Shown piece by piece: positions 7,359 through 8,249 of a stretch of 8,249 nt of DNA. The DNA is taken from positions 1 to 8,249 of the forward strand of contig CAJTOM010000088.1 of NCBI GenBank assembly GCA_910577915.1. The letters are read 5' to 3'. Below the pieces are notes generated by a model. The model searched no databases. It was not told where the DNA came from and saw only the letters and a list, made by a program, of their open reading frames with translations. The position numbers and the translations under genes are program-made. Position 1 is the first letter of the stretch. Every line of letters begins with the position of its first letter. This DNA is from an uncultured Oscillospiraceae bacterium. GTDB taxonomy: Bacteria > Bacillota > Clostridia > Oscillospirales > Oscillospiraceae.

Positions 7359-7376
7359 GGCGCGCCCGGCCGCGCC
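7359..7376 (-). promoter_or_regulatory. Hairpin in the ptsI 5' leader (distal)
   Basis: A perfect GGCGCG/CGCGCC stem with a 6-nt loop, only 4 nt from the proximal hairpin. All-GC pairing makes it stable. Together the two occupy much of the roughly 95-nt untranslated leader. I recognise no named riboswitch or protein-binding antiterminator in it. Confidence 0.4.
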
Positions 7377-7409
7377 GTGTGTGATCCATGATGCACAAAG
7401 TCTGGCCAT

Positions 7410-7438
7410 ATTGTAGCACTGCGGCGAACAAAAAGCAA
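7410..7438 (-). promoter_or_regulatory. Promoter of ptsI
   Basis: On the minus strand TTGCTT (7433-7438) is separated by exactly 17 bp from TACAAT (7410-7415). TGC precedes the -10, giving the extended form TGnTACAAT. Transcription should start near 7403, leaving a leader of about 95 nt before the ptsI ATG. Confidence 0.75.
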
Positions 7439-7523
7439 GATGGGACCCTCTATTTTTGTGGAAACTGCCGAATAGATTCCCACAATTTGCCGGATTTCCC
7501 CCAAATTTTTTGTGCGCTTTGCT
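7439..7523. other. AT-richer intergenic segment, no gene seen
   Basis: This is the first part of the gap between the ptsI promoter and the plus-strand hairpins. I find no convincing ORF. It contains an imperfect inverted repeat (TGTGGAA at 7457-7463 against TTCCCACA at 7477-7484, one extra C) and a T-run near 7506-7511. I could not find a plus-strand promoter with acceptable -35/-10 spacing here, although one is expected for the gene starting at 7615. Confidence 0.4.
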
Positions 7524-7547
7524 GTTGCACGGATTTGTGCAACTTTT
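7524..7547 (+). terminator. First plus-strand hairpin with T-run, upstream of the coiled-coil gene
   Basis: GTTGCAC (7524-7530) pairs perfectly with GTGCAAC (7537-7543) around a 6-nt loop and is followed by TTTT. It looks like a weak intrinsic terminator, but no plus-strand gene precedes it. It may be part of a leader that controls the following gene. Confidence 0.5.
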
Positions 7548-7549
7548 GG

Positions 7550-7579
7550 CCGTTACACAGCCTATGTGTAACGGTTTTT
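7550..7579 (+). terminator. Second plus-strand hairpin with T-run (terminator or attenuator)
   Basis: CCGTTACACA (7550-7559) pairs perfectly with TGTGTAACGG (7565-7574) around a 5-nt loop and is followed directly by TTTTT (7575-7579). This has the full form of an intrinsic terminator, yet it lies 35 nt before the next plus-strand start codon, and no plus-strand gene lies upstream of it in this window. Confidence 0.7.
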
Positions 7580-7614
7580 CCGGGACAGAAAAAATACAGA
7601 CAGGAGTACCAAGC

Positions 7615-8193
7615 ATGCATTATACGAAAAATTATCACCTTCCCCAGTGGGAAAAGTCCGACCGGATTATGATGGACGATTTCAACGCCATGTGCGGCAA
7701 TCTGGAGGCCGGGCTGGAGAAGACCGCCCGGGACGCCTCCGACGCCGCCGCCCAGGCGGAGGCCCGGGCCAGCGCCGCCGCCGGCAGCGCGAAAAACGCG
7801 GCCGACGCCGCTATGGCCGCCGCCAACAAGGCCCAGCAGTCCGCCGACGCCGCCCAGGCGACCGCCGACAACGCCTACTGCCCCGGCAACCTGCCCTACT
7901 CTGTCGGAACCTACGACGGCAACGGCAGCAGCGCCGGGACAACCGTCACCCTGGGCTACAAGCCCCAGTTCCTCATCATCACCGCCCAAAGCATGCGCTA
8001 CAACAGCGCCAACTGCGCTACGGATGCAATCATTGTGGGCCGGGTGGGCAGATCCTCCAATCTGCCGGAGTTTGTTACCCTTCTGGAGGACGGCTTCACG
8101 GTCAAAAATCAGACCACGGACGATATTAACTACGAGATCTACCCGAAAATGAATGTGAGGGATACGCGGTATTACTACATCGCGTTTCGGTAA
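7615..8193 (+). CDS. Orphan coiled-coil protein with phage-tail-fibre-like architecture
   Basis: A 192-aa protein I cannot name. The ATG at 7615 is chosen because AGGAG at 7602-7606 lies 8 nt upstream. A longer in-frame reading to 7456 would run through the terminator-like hairpins. Residues 1-30 form an N-terminal module (MHYTKNYHLPQWEKSDRIMM). Residues about 31-88 are extremely Ala-rich with Lys, Asp, Glu and Gln in a helical pattern, a likely coiled coil. Residues about 94-192 look like a beta-rich globular domain, with YSVGTYDGNGSS, VTLGYKPQFLIIT and the terminal YYYIAF. The GTY...G...LGYKPQ.LII pattern resembles C-terminal domains of phage tail and fibre proteins, from memory. There is no signal peptide or anchor. 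No other phage gene is in view, so it could be a prophage remnant, a domesticated protein or a standalone trimeric adhesin-like protein. Confidence 0.8.
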   Translation: MHYTKNYHLPQWEKSDRIMMDDFNAMCGNLEAGLEKTARDASDAAAQAEARASAAAGSAKNAADAAMAAANKAQQSADAAQATADNAYCPGNLPYSVGTYDGNGSSAGTTVTLGYKPQFLIITAQSMRYNSANCATDAIIVGRVGRSSNLPEFVTLLEDGFTVKNQTTDDINYEIYPKMNVRDTRYYYIAFR

Positions 8194-8195
8194 AC

Positions 8196-8219
8196 ATCCT
8201 TTTCTTGAAAGAAAAGGAT
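8196..8219 (+). repeat. Inverted repeat after the coiled-coil gene (possible terminator or dispersed repeat)
   Basis: ATCCTTTTCT (8196-8205) pairs perfectly with AGAAAAGGAT (8210-8219) around TGAA, starting 2 nt after the stop codon. It is not followed at once by a T-run: the next bases are CAAAAGAACTTTTATTT, which contain a second small AAAAG/CTTTT repeat. It probably marks the 3' end of the gene but may also be part of a dispersed intergenic repeat. Confidence 0.55.
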
Positions 8220-8249
8220 CAAAAGAACTTTTATTTGGATTTCGTTGAC

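Noticed and set aside
7456..7614. N-terminal extension of the coiled-coil gene by 53 codons
   Set aside because: The extension passes through both hairpins, reads as an unlikely Phe/Cys-rich peptide and has no ribosome site, whereas the ATG at 7615 has AGGAG at ideal spacing.
7900..8193. C-terminal end as a variable region of a diversity-generating retroelement
   Set aside because: There is no reverse transcriptase, no template repeat and no adenine-biased codon pattern in view.

Overview
The window is a GC-rich chromosomal segment. Gene content and protein style (a clostridial DtxR-type regulator, a DUF1576-like membrane protein, a compact glycogen phosphorylase, a clostridial-type PTS Enzyme I) suggest a high-GC Bacillota/Clostridia member, plausibly an intestinal Oscillospiraceae relative. 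That assignment is inferred from protein style only. No rRNA, tRNA, CRISPR, transposase or integrase was seen.

Layout, left to right. (1) Bases 85-2231, minus strand: a transport/regulation block. A polytopic membrane protein with two homologous halves (DUF1576-like) comes first, followed with tight translational spacing by a 120-aa soluble protein of unknown function, and then a DtxR/MntR-family metalloregulator with its own good promoter. (2) Bases 2232-2419: a divergent promoter region. (3) Bases 2420-4696, plus strand: a complete glycogen/alpha-glucan phosphorylase, closed by a perfect 14-bp stem-loop terminator. (4) Bases 4780-5598, minus strand: a Cof-type HAD phosphatase convergent with the phosphorylase. 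It lies downstream of ptsI but is separated from it by a terminator-like hairpin only 21 nt before its start codon. (5) Bases 5653-7308, minus strand: PTS Enzyme I, with a strong extended -10 promoter and a roughly 95-nt leader containing two perfect hairpins. (6) Bases 7309-7614: an AT-richer intergenic region holding the ptsI promoter and, on the plus strand, two hairpins with T-runs just before the next gene. (7) Bases 7615-8193, plus strand: an orphan coiled-coil protein with a phage-tail-fibre-like architecture, followed by an inverted repeat that runs toward the window end.

The middle block is coherent carbohydrate metabolism: the phosphorylase releases glucose-1-phosphate from storage glucan, Enzyme I feeds PEP phosphate into sugar import, and the HAD enzyme probably dephosphorylates a sugar phosphate or similar metabolite. 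The left block may be metal-linked, because its regulator keeps a recognisable metal site, but a functional link to the membrane protein is only an inference from adjacency. The least explained parts are the membrane protein/120-aa pair beside the metalloregulator, and the tail-fibre-like orphan behind its double-hairpin leader.
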